Shown piece by piece: positions 31,970 to 40,403 of a DNA stretch of 64,000 nt. The stretch is from positions 1 through 64,000 of the forward strand of contig NZ_JNYJ01000071.1 of NCBI RefSeq assembly GCF_000716715.1, written 5' to 3'. How positions within the stretch are numbered: the first letter of the stretch is position 1; each line of letters begins with the position of its first letter. The translations under genes and the position numbers were made by a program. This stretch comes from Dactylosporangium aurantiacum. Its GTDB lineage: Bacteria; Actinomycetota; Actinomycetes; Mycobacteriales; Micromonosporaceae. The notes under the pieces were generated by a model. It was given only the letters and a program-made list of their open reading frames with translations, was not told the DNA's origin and searched no databases.

Positions 31970-33151
31970 TCAGTGCGCCGGCCAGCCGGTGTAGCCCTCG
32001 GCGAGGTAGCGGCGGCCGGCCTCGGAGGCGACGAGGGCGGCCAGCTCGCCCTCCTGGCGGCGCAGGTCGAACGCGTCGGCGCCCGGCGGGGTGTGCAGCA
32101 TGGTCGTCATCCAGTAGGAGAAGTGCTGGGCCCGCCAGACCCGGGCGAGGGCCCGGACGCCGTAGTCGTCCAGCAGCGCCGGGTCCTGCCGGTGTACCGC
32201 CCGCTCCAGGACCTCGGCCAGGACGCGGACGTCGGCGAGGGCGAGGTTGAGGCCCTTCGCCCCGGTCGGGGGGACGGTGTGGGCGGCGTCGCCGGCGAGG
32301 ACCAGCCGGCCAAGGCGGACGGGCTCCTGGACGAAGCTGCGGAAGGGCAGCACGGTCTTCTCGATGATGGGGCCCTCGCTGAGCCGGAAGCCGTCCGGGC
32401 CGGCCAGGCGGGCCTGCAGCTCGGCCCAGATGCGCTCGTCGGGCCAGTCGGTGGGGTCGGTGGCCGGGTCGCACTGCAGGTACATGCGCTGGACGGTGGC
32501 GGTGCGCTGGCTGATGAGGGCGAACCCCCGGCCCGAGCGGGCGTAGATCAGCTCGGCCGCGCTCGGCGGGGCCTGGCACAGGATGCCGAACCAGGCGTAG
32601 GGGTACTCGCGGAAGTACCACCGGCGCCGCGACTCCGGGAACGCGTGGCGGCAGATGCCGCGGGAGCCGTCGGCGCCGACGAGGTAGTCGCAGCGGATCT
32701 CGTGGGCCGCCCCGTCCGCGCCGGTGTAGCGGATGACCGGGCGGTCCACGACGTCGGCGACGGCGGTGTCGCGGACCCCGAAGCGCACGTCGCCGCCGTC
32801 GCGGGCGCGGGCGTCGGCGAGGTCGACGAAGACGGCGGTCTGCGGGTACAGCCAGGTGGAGGCGCCGGCCAGGCCCTGGAAGTCGATGCGGTGGCTCTCA
32901 CCGCCGAAGCGCAGGTCGATGCCGCGGTGCTCGTGGCCGTCGGTGAGGACCCGGCCGGACACGCCGGCGTCGACGAGGAGCCGGACGCTGTCGAGCTCGA
33001 GGATGCCGGCCCGGTGGGTCGTCTCGATCTCGGCGCGGGTGCGGTGGTCGACGGCGACCGAGTCGATGCCGGCCCGGGCGAGCAGGTGCGACAGCATCAG
33101 CCCGGCCGGCCCCGCGCCGACGATGCCGACCGTGGTGCGGGTGGCACTCAT
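31970..33151 (-). CDS. pobA: 4-hydroxybenzoate 3-monooxygenase
   Basis: 393 residues, the usual PobA length. FAD site GIVGAGPAGLMLSHLLARAG (about 9-28), the DYLVGADGSRG motif (about 165) and the FAD ribityl motif RLVLAGDAAHTVPPTGAKGL (about 285). It converts 4-hydroxybenzoate to protocatechuate with NAD(P)H and oxygen, feeding the protocatechuate dioxygenase at the other end of the same operon. Last gene of the pca operon; the ATG overlaps the pcaJ stop (ATGA). Confidence 0.92.
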   Translation of the reverse strand: MSATRTTVGIVGAGPAGLMLSHLLARAGIDSVAVDHRTRAEIETTHRAGILELDSVRLLVDAGVSGRVLTDGHEHRGIDLRFGGESHRIDFQGLAGASTWLYPQTAVFVDLADARARDGGDVRFGVRDTAVADVVDRPVIRYTGADGAAHEIRCDYLVGADGSRGICRHAFPESRRRWYFREYPYAWFGILCQAPPSAAELIYARSGRGFALISQRTATVQRMYLQCDPATDPTDWPDERIWAELQARLAGPDGFRLSEGPIIEKTVLPFRSFVQEPVRLGRLVLAGDAAHTVPPTGAKGLNLALADVRVLAEVLERAVHRQDPALLDDYGVRALARVWRAQHFSYWMTTMLHTPPGADAFDLRRQEGELAALVASEAGRRYLAEGYTGWPAH

Positions 33152-33786
33152 GCCGGACCTGCGTCGAGGGGGACCGGCACGCGGCGCCGGAGCTCGTCGA
33201 GGGTGATGCCGAACAGTTCGCGCACGCGCACGCCGCCGGCCCGGTCCAGCAGGAACACGGCGTGGTCGGTGTAGACCCGGCTGACGCACCGCACGCCGGT
33301 CAGCGGGTAGGTGCAGGCCGGGACGAGCTTGCTGGTGCCGTCCTTGGCGAACAGGGTCATCATCACGAACGTCTCCCGGGCGCCGATGGCGAGGTCCATC
33401 GCGCCGCCGACGGCCGGGATGTCGTCGGGGCGGCCGGTGTGCCAGTTGGCCAGGTCGCCGTCGGCGGACACCTGGTAGGCGCCGAGGACGCAGCAGTCGA
33501 GGTGGCCGCCGCGCATCATGGCGAACGAGTCGGCGTGGTGGAAGTACGCGGCGCCGGGCAGTTCGGTCACCGGGACCTTGCCGGCGTTGACCAGGTCGGG
33601 GTCGACGTCGTCGCCGTGCGCCTGCGGGCCCATGCCGAGCATGCCGTTCTCGGTGTGCAGCACCACCCCGGAGCCGGCGGCGAAGTGGTCGGCGACCCTG
33701 GTCGGCAGGCCGATGCCGAGGTTGACGTAGGCGCCCGGCGGGATGTCCGCGGCGACGAGGGCGGCGAGCTCGTCGGTGCCGATCAC
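33148..33786 (-). CDS. pcaJ: 3-oxoadipate CoA-transferase subunit B
   Basis: 212 residues, GTG start overlapping the pcaI stop. It contains PPGAYVNLGIGLPTRVADHF and the CoA-transferase active-site box ENGMLGMGP, whose Glu forms the acyl-CoA thioester intermediate, followed by GGHLDCCVLGAYQV. With PcaI it transfers CoA from succinyl-CoA to 3-oxoadipate. Position in the pca operon supports the substrate over other SCOT family members. Confidence 0.9.
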   Translation of the reverse strand: MIGTDELAALVAADIPPGAYVNLGIGLPTRVADHFAAGSGVVLHTENGMLGMGPQAHGDDVDPDLVNAGKVPVTELPGAAYFHHADSFAMMRGGHLDCCVLGAYQVSADGDLANWHTGRPDDIPAVGGAMDLAIGARETFVMMTLFAKDGTSKLVPACTYPLTGVRCVSRVYTDHAVFLLDRAGGVRVRELFGITLDELRRRVPVPLDAGPA

Positions 33787-34448
33787 GGTGCCTCCACCCG
33801 GACGACCCGGTCGACGTAGATCGACGGCGTGACCACGTGTTCGGGGTCGATGCCGCCGACCGGGACGACGGCGCGGACCTGCGCGACGGTGGTGCGGGCG
33901 GCGGCGGCCATGATGGGGCCGAAGTTGCGGGCCGTCTTGCGGTAGACGAGGTTGCCGGCCGCGTCGGCGGTGTGCGCGGCGATGAGGGCGTAGTCGGCGG
34001 CCAGCGGGTACTCCAGGACGTAGCCGCGGCCGTCGATCACCCGGGTCTCCTTGCCCTCCGCCAGCGGCGTGCCGTAGCCGGTCGGGGTGAAGAAGCCGCC
34101 GATGCCGGCTCCGGCGGCGCGGATGCGCTCGGCGAGGTTGCCCTGCGGCACGAGCTCCAGCTCGATCTCGCCGGCCCGGTAGCGCCGGTCGAAGTGCCAC
34201 GAGTCGGGCTGGCGGGGGAACGAGCAGATGATCCGCCGGACCCGGCCGAGGGCGATGAGGGCGGCGAGGCCACGGTCGCCGTTGCCGGCGTTGTTGTTGA
34301 CGACCGTCAGGTCGCCGGCGCCGGTGTCGATCAGCGCCTCGATCAGCTCGACCGGCTGCCCGGCGGCGCCGAACCCGCCGAGCATCACCGTCGCGCCGTC
34401 GGCGATGCCGGCGACCGCCTCGCGGGCGGTGGCGGGAAACGTCGTCAT
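33783..34448 (-). CDS. pcaI: 3-oxoadipate CoA-transferase subunit A
   Basis: 221 residues: GATVMLGGFGAAGQPVELI near the start (CoA-transferase glycine loop), LTVVNNNAGNGDRGLAALI, and GIGGFFTPTGYGTPLAEGKE. It is the alpha subunit of the heteromeric transferase. ATG 34448 overlaps the pcaC stop by 4 bp. It works with PcaJ in the second-last step of the beta-ketoadipate pathway. The thiolase for the last step (PcaF) is not in this operon. Confidence 0.9.
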   Translation of the reverse strand: MTTFPATAREAVAGIADGATVMLGGFGAAGQPVELIEALIDTGAGDLTVVNNNAGNGDRGLAALIALGRVRRIICSFPRQPDSWHFDRRYRAGEIELELVPQGNLAERIRAAGAGIGGFFTPTGYGTPLAEGKETRVIDGRGYVLEYPLAADYALIAAHTADAAGNLVYRKTARNFGPIMAAAARTTVAQVRAVVPVGGIDPEHVVTPSIYVDRVVRVEAP

Positions 34449-34816
34449 CCGGGCGTCCCCTCCTCGTCGAGGACCGCGGCGGCCTCGGCGAACGCGTGGT
34501 TGGCCGCGGGCACCCCGCAGTAGACCGCCGCGTGCAGCAGCACCTCGGCGATCTCCTCGCGGGTCAGGCCGTTGCGGCGGGCGGCGCGCACGTGCATCGC
34601 GAACTCACCCCAGTGCCCGCCGGCCATCAGCGCGGTCAGCGTGATCATGCTGCGCGCGCGCCGGTCCAGGCCCGGCCGCGTCCAGACCCCGCCCCACGCG
34701 TACCGGGTGATGAACGTCTGGAAGTCGGCGGTGAACGGCGTGGTGGCGGCGACCGCCCGGTCGACGTGGTCGTCGCCGAGGACCTCCCGCCGGACCGTCA
34801 TCCCGTCATCGGTCAT
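34445..34816 (-). CDS. pcaC: 4-carboxymuconolactone decarboxylase
   Basis: 123 residues: RREVLGDDHVDRAVAATTPF at the N-terminus, then WTRPGLDRRARSMITLTALM and EFAMHVRAARRNGLTREEIAEVLLHAAVYCGVP, a standard carboxymuconolactone decarboxylase domain. It decarboxylates 4-carboxymuconolactone to beta-ketoadipate enol-lactone. In many actinomycetes this domain is fused to the enol-lactone hydrolase (PcaL). Here it is not, and no separate pcaD is seen in the operon. ATG 34816 overlaps the pcaB stop by 11 bp; a second in-frame ATG lies at 34801. Confidence 0.9.
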   Translation of the reverse strand: MTDDGMTVRREVLGDDHVDRAVAATTPFTADFQTFITRYAWGGVWTRPGLDRRARSMITLTALMAGGHWGEFAMHVRAARRNGLTREEIAEVLLHAAVYCGVPAANHAFAEAAAVLDEEGTPG

Positions 34817-36008
34817 CGTCGGCCCCCGCACGGCCGCCGGCGGGCAGGCTGCCGGCGGCTGGATGGTCCGCGTGGCGGGCGAGGGCGCGGTCCACGAGGG
34901 TGCCGGCGACGCCGAGGTACCCCTCGACGTCCGCGTCCGCCGCACCGCCGCGCTCGGCGAGCAGGTCCGCGGCGGCGGCGTGCGCCCGGCGGGCCATGAC
35001 GTCCGGGTGCACCCGCAGCTCGCGGGTCAGCTCCGCGGCCTGGCTCGCCGCGGTCGCCGTGACTAGCAGCAACGCCTGCAGGGCGGGCCACTCGCTGTGC
35101 CAGGCGCCGTCCGGCCGCTCGTCGACGGCCTGGGCGGCGGCCAGGTGCAGCTGCGCGGCGAGCAGCGGCGCCTGGGCCGCGGCGCCGCGGATCAGCACGC
35201 TGAGGACCGGGTTGTGCTTGTGCGGCATGGTTGAGGAGCCGCCGCGGCCGTCCGGGCCGCCCTCCGCCAGCTCGCCGAACTCGGGCCGGGCGAGCAGGGC
35301 CACGCCGGCGGCGATGACGCCGAGGGCGTCGGTGACGGTGACGAGGGTGTCGCCGAGCCGGGTCACCGGGGTGCGGCGGGTGTGCCAGGGCAGCCCGGGG
35401 TCGGCGAGGCCCAGCTCGGCGGCGAAGGCGGCGGCGGTGGCGAGCGGGTCGGGCACCGTGGCGGCCAGCAGCGACAGCGTCCCGGCGGCGCCACCGCACT
35501 GGGCGGGCAGCGCCGCGCGGGTGGCCGCGACCGTGTCGAGCGCGTCGAGCACGCCGGTCAGCCACTGGGCCGCCTTCAGCCCGAAGGTGATCGGCACGGC
35601 GTGCTGGGTGAGGGTCCGCCCGGCCATCACGTGGTCGCGGTGCCGCCGCGCGTGTCCGGCCAGGGCACCGGCGGTGCCGGCCAGGTCGTCGCGGACCCGG
35701 TCCAGGACCCGGGCGGCCAGCAGCATGAGCGCGGAGTCGAGGACGTCCTGGCTCGTCAGGCCGCGGTGAATGAGGGCCGCCGCGGCGGGGTCGTCGACGC
35801 TGGCGCGCAGGGCCCGCACCAGCGGCACCACCGGGTTGCCCGCGTCCTCGGACTCCGCGAGCAGGCCGGACAGGGCGGGATCAGCCCGCGCGCCGGGCCG
35901 GCCCAGGGCCCGCGACCAGGCCGCCTCGACGGCGAGCAGCGCCGCGGCGACCGCGGCGTCGTCGACGAGGGCGGCGACACGGTGGCTGCCGGGGCGCAGG
36001 AGGCTCAT
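34806..36008 (-). CDS. pcaB: 3-carboxy-cis,cis-muconate cycloisomerase
   Basis: 400 residues, member of the fumarase/aspartase superfamily. The three conserved regions are visible: LTSQDVLDSALML (about 93-105), TLTQHAVPITFGLKAAQWL (about 139-157) and the signature GGSSTMPHKHNPVLS (about 258-272). It lactonises 3-carboxymuconate to 4-carboxymuconolactone. ATG 36008 overlaps the pcaG stop by 4 bp. Context within pca genes distinguishes it from adenylosuccinate lyase. Confidence 0.9.
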   Translation of the reverse strand: MSLLRPGSHRVAALVDDAAVAAALLAVEAAWSRALGRPGARADPALSGLLAESEDAGNPVVPLVRALRASVDDPAAAALIHRGLTSQDVLDSALMLLAARVLDRVRDDLAGTAGALAGHARRHRDHVMAGRTLTQHAVPITFGLKAAQWLTGVLDALDTVAATRAALPAQCGGAAGTLSLLAATVPDPLATAAAFAAELGLADPGLPWHTRRTPVTRLGDTLVTVTDALGVIAAGVALLARPEFGELAEGGPDGRGGSSTMPHKHNPVLSVLIRGAAAQAPLLAAQLHLAAAQAVDERPDGAWHSEWPALQALLLVTATAASQAAELTRELRVHPDVMARRAHAAAADLLAERGGAADADVEGYLGVAGTLVDRALARHADHPAAGSLPAGGRAGADDDR

Positions 36009-36538
36009 CGGTGCGTTCCGTGCCGGGGGAAGCTGAGGAACGTCGTCTGCCGCTCGCCCTGCAGGTGGATGTCGAACCGGCGGTCGCCGCCGGGCTCGCG
36101 GACGGCGACGAGCGTGGCCCGCTCCCGTGCGTCGAGGGCGGCCAGGAACGGCGCGTCGGCGGCGAGATACGCGCGGGTGAAGAGCCGGTCGAGCAGGCCG
36201 CGGGCGAAGACGACGACGGCGAAGAACGGCGCCGCCGGGCCGGGCTCGACGGTGGTGAACGCGTAGTGCCCGTCCTGGTCGGTGCCGCACCGCCCCCAGC
36301 CGGTGAAGCGGGTCCCGTCGCGGCGGATCGAGCCGTCCACGGTCGGCACGGCCCCGTCGGGTCCGGCCTGGCGGATCTCCAGCAGCGCGTCGGGCACGGG
36401 CGCGCCGCCGCCGTCGAAGACGGTGCCGTGCAGGCGGATCGCGGCCGGGTGGTCCGGCGGGACCAGCTCGTGGTCGCCGGGGTAGGGCAGCGCGTAGCCG
36501 TAGAACGGGCCGATCGTCTGGCCGGGTGTCGGGTTCAC
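36005..36538 (-). CDS. pcaG: Protocatechuate 3,4-dioxygenase alpha subunit
   Basis: 177 residues; TPGQTIGPFYGYALPYPG at the N-terminus is the signature of the alpha chain, with FTGWGRCGTDQDGHYAFTTV and PFFAVVVFARGLLDRLFTR in the beta-sandwich. The alpha subunit lacks the iron ligands, which the beta chain provides. GTG 36538 overlaps the pcaH stop. Confidence 0.92.
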   Translation of the reverse strand: MNPTPGQTIGPFYGYALPYPGDHELVPPDHPAAIRLHGTVFDGGGAPVPDALLEIRQAGPDGAVPTVDGSIRRDGTRFTGWGRCGTDQDGHYAFTTVEPGPAAPFFAVVVFARGLLDRLFTRAYLAADAPFLAALDARERATLVAVREPGGDRRFDIHLQGERQTTFLSFPRHGTHR

Positions 36539-37278
36539 GGGGCCTCCACGGGGGTGCGGTGGGCGCCGGTGAGCACCACGTCCCAGCGGTAGCCGAGCAG
36601 CCACTCGGGCTCGGACAGATCGTGGTCGTACGCGGCGACGAGCCGTTGCCGGGCCCGCGGGTCGGTGATCGACTGGGCGATCGGGTCGAGCGCGAGGAGC
36701 GGGTCGGCGGGGAAGTACATCTGCGTGACCAGCCGCTGGGTGAACTCCGAGCCGAACAGCGAGAAGTGGATGTGCGCGGGCCGCCAGGCGTTGTGGTGGT
36801 TGCGCCACGGGTACGGGCCGGGCCTGATCGTGACGAAGCGGTAGCCGCCCTCGTCGTCGGTGAGGCAGCGGCCGGCGCCGGTGAAGTTGGGGTCGTCCGG
36901 CGCCGGGTGCCGGTCACGCTCGTGCCGGTAGCGGCCGGCGGCGTTGGCCTGCCAGATCTCGACCAGCTGGCGGCGGACCGGCCGGCCGTCGCCGTCGAGC
37001 ACCCGGCCCTGCACCACGATCCGCTCGCCGATCGGCTCCCCGCCGTGCTGGACGGTCAGGTCCGCCTCGACCGGGTCGACGTCGCGGTGGCCGAAGACCG
37101 GCGCCACCAGCTCGGCGCCCTCGGGGTCGGCGGGGCGCGGATCCCTGCTCGGGTGGCGCAGGATCGAGCTGCGGTACGGCGGGAACGCCAGCCGCGGCTG
37201 CCCGGCCGGACCGTCGGCCGCGTGCAGCGCCGCGATCTCGGCGGAGATCTGCCGCTGCGACTCCAGAGTCGGCGTCAT
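36535..37278 (-). CDS. pcaH: Protocatechuate 3,4-dioxygenase beta subunit
   Basis: 247 residues. Fe(III) ligands are visible as Tyr in AAGRYRHERDRH, Tyr in RPGPYPWRNHHN, and the two His of AHIHFSLFG. It cleaves protocatechuate between the hydroxyls to give 3-carboxymuconate. The N-terminus has the typical PPYRSSILRHPSRDPRP. ATG 37278 is the first start of the seven-gene operon; TACGGT (minus strand, 37292-37287) 8 nt upstream may be the -10 box. Divergent from the IclR regulator. Confidence 0.93.
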   Translation of the reverse strand: MTPTLESQRQISAEIAALHAADGPAGQPRLAFPPYRSSILRHPSRDPRPADPEGAELVAPVFGHRDVDPVEADLTVQHGGEPIGERIVVQGRVLDGDGRPVRRQLVEIWQANAAGRYRHERDRHPAPDDPNFTGAGRCLTDDEGGYRFVTIRPGPYPWRNHHNAWRPAHIHFSLFGSEFTQRLVTQMYFPADPLLALDPIAQSITDPRARQRLVAAYDHDLSEPEWLLGYRWDVVLTGAHRTPVEAP

Positions 37279-37325
37279 GGACAACGACCGTAGGTCCGCC
37301 GGGCCGGCGTGGTCTACGCTGACCA

Positions 37326-37338
37326 TCCACTCAGTGGA
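37326..37338. promoter_or_regulatory. Palindromic operator candidate between pcaH and the IclR gene
   Basis: TCCACTCAGTGGA is a perfect 13-bp palindrome in the 72-bp gap between pcaH and the IclR gene, 12 nt before the IclR start. IclR-type Pca regulators bind palindromes in such divergent regions. The exact sequence is not one I know as a PcaR site. Confidence 0.5.
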
Positions 37339-37350
37339 AGGAAATCGACG

Positions 37351-38115
37351 GTGGCCGGTCGGGTGTCGACCCCGGGAGCCTCGGTGGTCGGGCGGGCGTT
37401 CGCCGTCCTCGGCGCGTTCGACGAGCAGCACCGCAGCCTCACCCTGTCGGAGCTGTCCCGCCGGGCGGCGCTGCCCCTGGCCACGACGCACCGGCTCGTC
37501 GCCGAGCTGGTCGGCCTCGGCGCGCTCGACCGCCACGGCGCCGGCCGCTACACGATCGGGCGGCGCGTCTGGGGCATCGGGCTGCTCGCCCCGGTGCAGA
37601 CCGGCCTGCGCGAGCTCGCGTCGCCGTTTCTGCACGACATCTTCGCCGCCACCCGGGCCACCGTGCACCTGGCCGTGCGGGACGGGACCGAGGTGCTGTA
37701 CCTGGACCGGCTCAGCGGCAGCGCGTCGGTGCCCATCGTCAGCCGCGTCGGCACCCGGCTGCCGCTGCACTGCACCGGCGTGGGCAAGGTGCTGCTCGCC
37801 CACGCCCCGCGCGACGTGGTGGCCGAGGTCCTCGGCTCGCTGCGCCGGGTGACGCCGTACACCATCGTGTCCGCCGACGTGCTCGCCGCCCAGCTCGACC
37901 GGGCCCGCCGCGACGGCTACGCCACCACGGCCGACGAGATGTCGATCGGTGCCAGCTCGGTCGCCGTGCCCGTGCTGCGGCACGGCACCGAGGTCGTGGC
38001 GGCCCTGGGGATCGTCGTGGCGCAGCTGCGCCGCGACCGCCGCCGCCTGGTCGCCGGCCTGCGCGTCGCGGCGCAGGGCATCGGCCGGGTGCTCGACCAG
38101 GCGGCGGCGCGGTGA
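37351..38115 (+). CDS. IclR family regulator of the pca operon
   Basis: 254 residues from GTG 37351 (GGAAGGAAA upstream); a GTG at 37309 would add 14 residues. N-terminal winged helix: SVVGRAFAVLGAFDEQHRSL then LSELSRRAALPLATTHRLVAEL. C-terminal IclR effector domain: DGTEVLYLDRL, GTRLPLHCTGVGKVLLA, ISADVLAAQLDRARRDGYAT, SIGASSVAVPVL. It is most likely a PcaR/PobR-type regulator responding to 4-hydroxybenzoate, protocatechuate or beta-ketoadipate, given its divergence from pcaH. Confidence 0.88.
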   Translation: MAGRVSTPGASVVGRAFAVLGAFDEQHRSLTLSELSRRAALPLATTHRLVAELVGLGALDRHGAGRYTIGRRVWGIGLLAPVQTGLRELASPFLHDIFAATRATVHLAVRDGTEVLYLDRLSGSASVPIVSRVGTRLPLHCTGVGKVLLAHAPRDVVAEVLGSLRRVTPYTIVSADVLAAQLDRARRDGYATTADEMSIGASSVAVPVLRHGTEVVAALGIVVAQLRRDRRRLVAGLRVAAQGIGRVLDQAAAR

Positions 38116-38140
38116 CGCCCGCCGGCGTGCGTGCCGCCGG

Positions 38141-39376
38141 TCAGGTCGCGTCGGCGCCGCGGTACGGGCCCTTCTCCAGGACCAGGCCGCCGGGCGCGTC
38201 CGCGGCCTTCATGAGGTACGACTCCCGGGTCGGCGGCGCACCGGCGGTGCTGTAGTCCAGCACCGCGGCCAGCCCGCCGGTGTCGACCTTGGTCAGCGAC
38301 TGGCGCGCCTTGACCAGGCCCTGACGGGTGAGGTCCTTCGCCGCGCAGGCGGACTCCAGCAGCTGGCGCATCACGTCGGCCCGCGCCCAGCCGTACGAGA
38401 TCTGCAGCGTCGGGTTGGTGCCGGGGTACTTCTTGAGGTACGTGTCCAGCACCGCCTTCGACGCCGCCTGGTCGAACGGGGACACCGGCTGCGCACCGAG
38501 GAAGTGGCTCTTGAGGTAGGCCCCGCCCGGGGTCTTCAGCGCGCCGGGCGCGAACGTCTGGGTGTTGCCCAGCAGCGGCACCTGCATGCCCTGGGTGGCG
38601 GCCACGGCGGCGGCCGACGCGAGCGGCCCGCTGCTCGTGGACAGCACGATCGCCTTGACGCCCTGCGCCTTCATCGCGGTGACGTGCGCGGTCATGTCGG
38701 TGTCGGTCGGCTTGATCTTCGCCTCGACGAGCTTGAGGTTGTGCGCGGCCGCGACCTTCTTCGAGCCGATGAGCCCGCTCTCGCCCAGCTCACCCTCGAA
38801 GTAGATGTGGCCGATCGCGTCACCGGCCGCGAGCGTCTTCTGCTCGAGCAGGTGGTCGAGCAGGTTGACCACCTCGAGGTCGGTGGTCGTGCCGACGACG
38901 GTCATCAGCGGGTTCTTCAGCAGCACCGGGGCCCAACTGGCCGGCAGCGTGACGATGCCGTCCTTCTGGATGTCGGCGGACAGCGCCGCGTTCATCGGCG
39001 AGCCGAGGATCTGCTCGAAAACCAGCGACTTGGTCTTCATGCTCGCGTACAACGACACCGCGGTCTGCACGTTGTACCCGTGGTCGCGCACGTCCAGGTC
39101 GACCTGGAACCGGCCGCCGCAGACGCCGCCGGCGGCGTTGCGCTGCTCCCAGTACAGCTTCTCGGCGTTGGTCAGCTCGGTGGCCAGCGGCGCGAACTGC
39201 CCGGTCAGGTCGGTGAGCACGCCGAGACTGATCCGGTTGCCGCTGACCCCGACGTCGGTCTTGATCTCACCGGTCTGGCCGGAGCTCGGTGTGTTGGCTT
39301 TCCCGCTGCACCCGCTCAGGGTGACGCCGATGGTCACCGTGACGGCGACGGCCAGCAGGCGGAGCGCTCGGTTCAT
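38141..39376 (-). CDS. Branched-chain-type ABC transporter substrate-binding lipoprotein
   Basis: 411 residues. Lipoprotein signal: LLAVAVTVTIGVTLSGCSG with the lipobox Cys at about 23. The mature part is a type I periplasmic-binding fold of the LivJ family (RISLGVLTDLTGQFAPLATE; NAAGGVCGGRFQVDLDVRDH; AIGHIYFEGELGESGLIGSK). Such proteins bind amino acids, but also aromatic acids or short organic acids. Because it sits in an operon of CoA-dependent catabolic enzymes, the ligand is probably that pathway's carboxylic acid. Its start lies inside the end of the permease gene. It is convergent with the IclR gene. Confidence 0.88.
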   Translation of the reverse strand: MNRALRLLAVAVTVTIGVTLSGCSGKANTPSSGQTGEIKTDVGVSGNRISLGVLTDLTGQFAPLATELTNAEKLYWEQRNAAGGVCGGRFQVDLDVRDHGYNVQTAVSLYASMKTKSLVFEQILGSPMNAALSADIQKDGIVTLPASWAPVLLKNPLMTVVGTTTDLEVVNLLDHLLEQKTLAAGDAIGHIYFEGELGESGLIGSKKVAAAHNLKLVEAKIKPTDTDMTAHVTAMKAQGVKAIVLSTSSGPLASAAAVAATQGMQVPLLGNTQTFAPGALKTPGGAYLKSHFLGAQPVSPFDQAASKAVLDTYLKKYPGTNPTLQISYGWARADVMRQLLESACAAKDLTRQGLVKARQSLTKVDTGGLAAVLDYSTAGAPPTRESYLMKAADAPGGLVLEKGPYRGADAT

Positions 39377-40403
39377 GGATACTCCCAAGGGGTGTCTGGC
39401 GGAAACGGAGGCCGTTGAGGCCGCGGGCGCGCACGAGCACCACCGCGATGACGGCGATGCCGAACGCGTACCGGGCGGCGTGGCTGGCGGTGACGCCACC
39501 GCTGCCCGGTTCGGCGAGGAAGGGCAGGTCGGCGGCGTACTCCTGGAGCAGCACGGGCAGGGCGGTGACGACGGCGGCGCCGGCGACCGCACCGCCGACC
39601 GAGCCGAGCCCGCCGATCACGATCATCACGAGGTACAGCACGGACACGTCGAGCGCGAAGGACTGGGGCGCGACGCTGCCGATCGCGACGGCGTAGAGCA
39701 CGCCGGCGAGCCCGGCGTACATGGAGGACAGCACGAACGCGAGCGCCTTGTACGACTGGACGGGGATGCCGACCGCGGCGGCCGCCGGCTCGCTGTCACG
39801 GACCAGGACCAGCGCCCGGCCGACCCGCCCGGCCACCAGGTTGCGGGCGAACACCGCGGCGAGCACCAGCGTGGTCCCGCCGATGTACCACAGCTTCTCG
39901 TACACGCCGAACGGGACCTGGGCCACGACGGTGACCGTCTCGTCGACCAGGCCCGGGGTGCGCCGGCCGTTGAAGCCGCCGGTGAGCGGGGCGGCGACGT
40001 TGAGCACGTGCTGGCCGATGAGGACCAGCGCGATGCTGGCGATGCCGAGGTAGATGTGGCGCAGCCGGGCGGCGATCGGTGAGAACGCGAGCCCGGCCAG
40101 GCCGGCCAGCACCGCCCCGGCGACCGCGGCGACCGGCGTCGGCAGGCCGAGGCCGAGACGCTCGCCGCCGGCCGGCGCGGCCAGCACGCAGTACGTGACC
40201 GCGCCGACGCCGAGGAAGAAGGCGTGCGCCAGGGAGAGCTGGCCGGCGGTGCCGGTGAGCAGCGTCAGCCCGATCGCGCCGATGCCCGCGGCGGCGACCG
40301 AGAAGCCGAGCCGGAGCCAGAACTCGTCGAGGTAGTACGGCGGGACGAGGACCGCCAGCCCGATCGCCACCCACCCGGCGGTGGCCCGGATACGGTCAGA
40401 CAC
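39267..40403 (-). CDS. ABC transporter permease, LivM type
   Basis: 378 residues with eight to ten helices and the LivM hallmarks GLTLLTGTAGQLSLAHAFFL (about 45-64) and GRALVLVRDSEPAAAAVGIP (the EAA-like loop). GTG 40403 overlaps the LivH stop by 8 bp. The hydrophobic protein effectively ends near RGLNGLRFRQ; a further 45 or so hydrophilic residues follow, because the frame overlaps the next gene by 110 bp. Either the tail is real, or a nearby stop was lost by frameshift. Confidence 0.85.
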   Translation of the reverse strand: MSDRIRATAGWVAIGLAVLVPPYYLDEFWLRLGFSVAAAGIGAIGLTLLTGTAGQLSLAHAFFLGVGAVTYCVLAAPAGGERLGLGLPTPVAAVAGAVLAGLAGLAFSPIAARLRHIYLGIASIALVLIGQHVLNVAAPLTGGFNGRRTPGLVDETVTVVAQVPFGVYEKLWYIGGTTLVLAAVFARNLVAGRVGRALVLVRDSEPAAAAVGIPVQSYKALAFVLSSMYAGLAGVLYAVAIGSVAPQSFALDVSVLYLVMIVIGGLGSVGGAVAGAAVVTALPVLLQEYAADLPFLAEPGSGGVTASHAARYAFGIAVIAVVLVRARGLNGLRFRQTPLGSIHEPSAPPAGRRRHGDHRRHPERVQRESQHTELRPDR

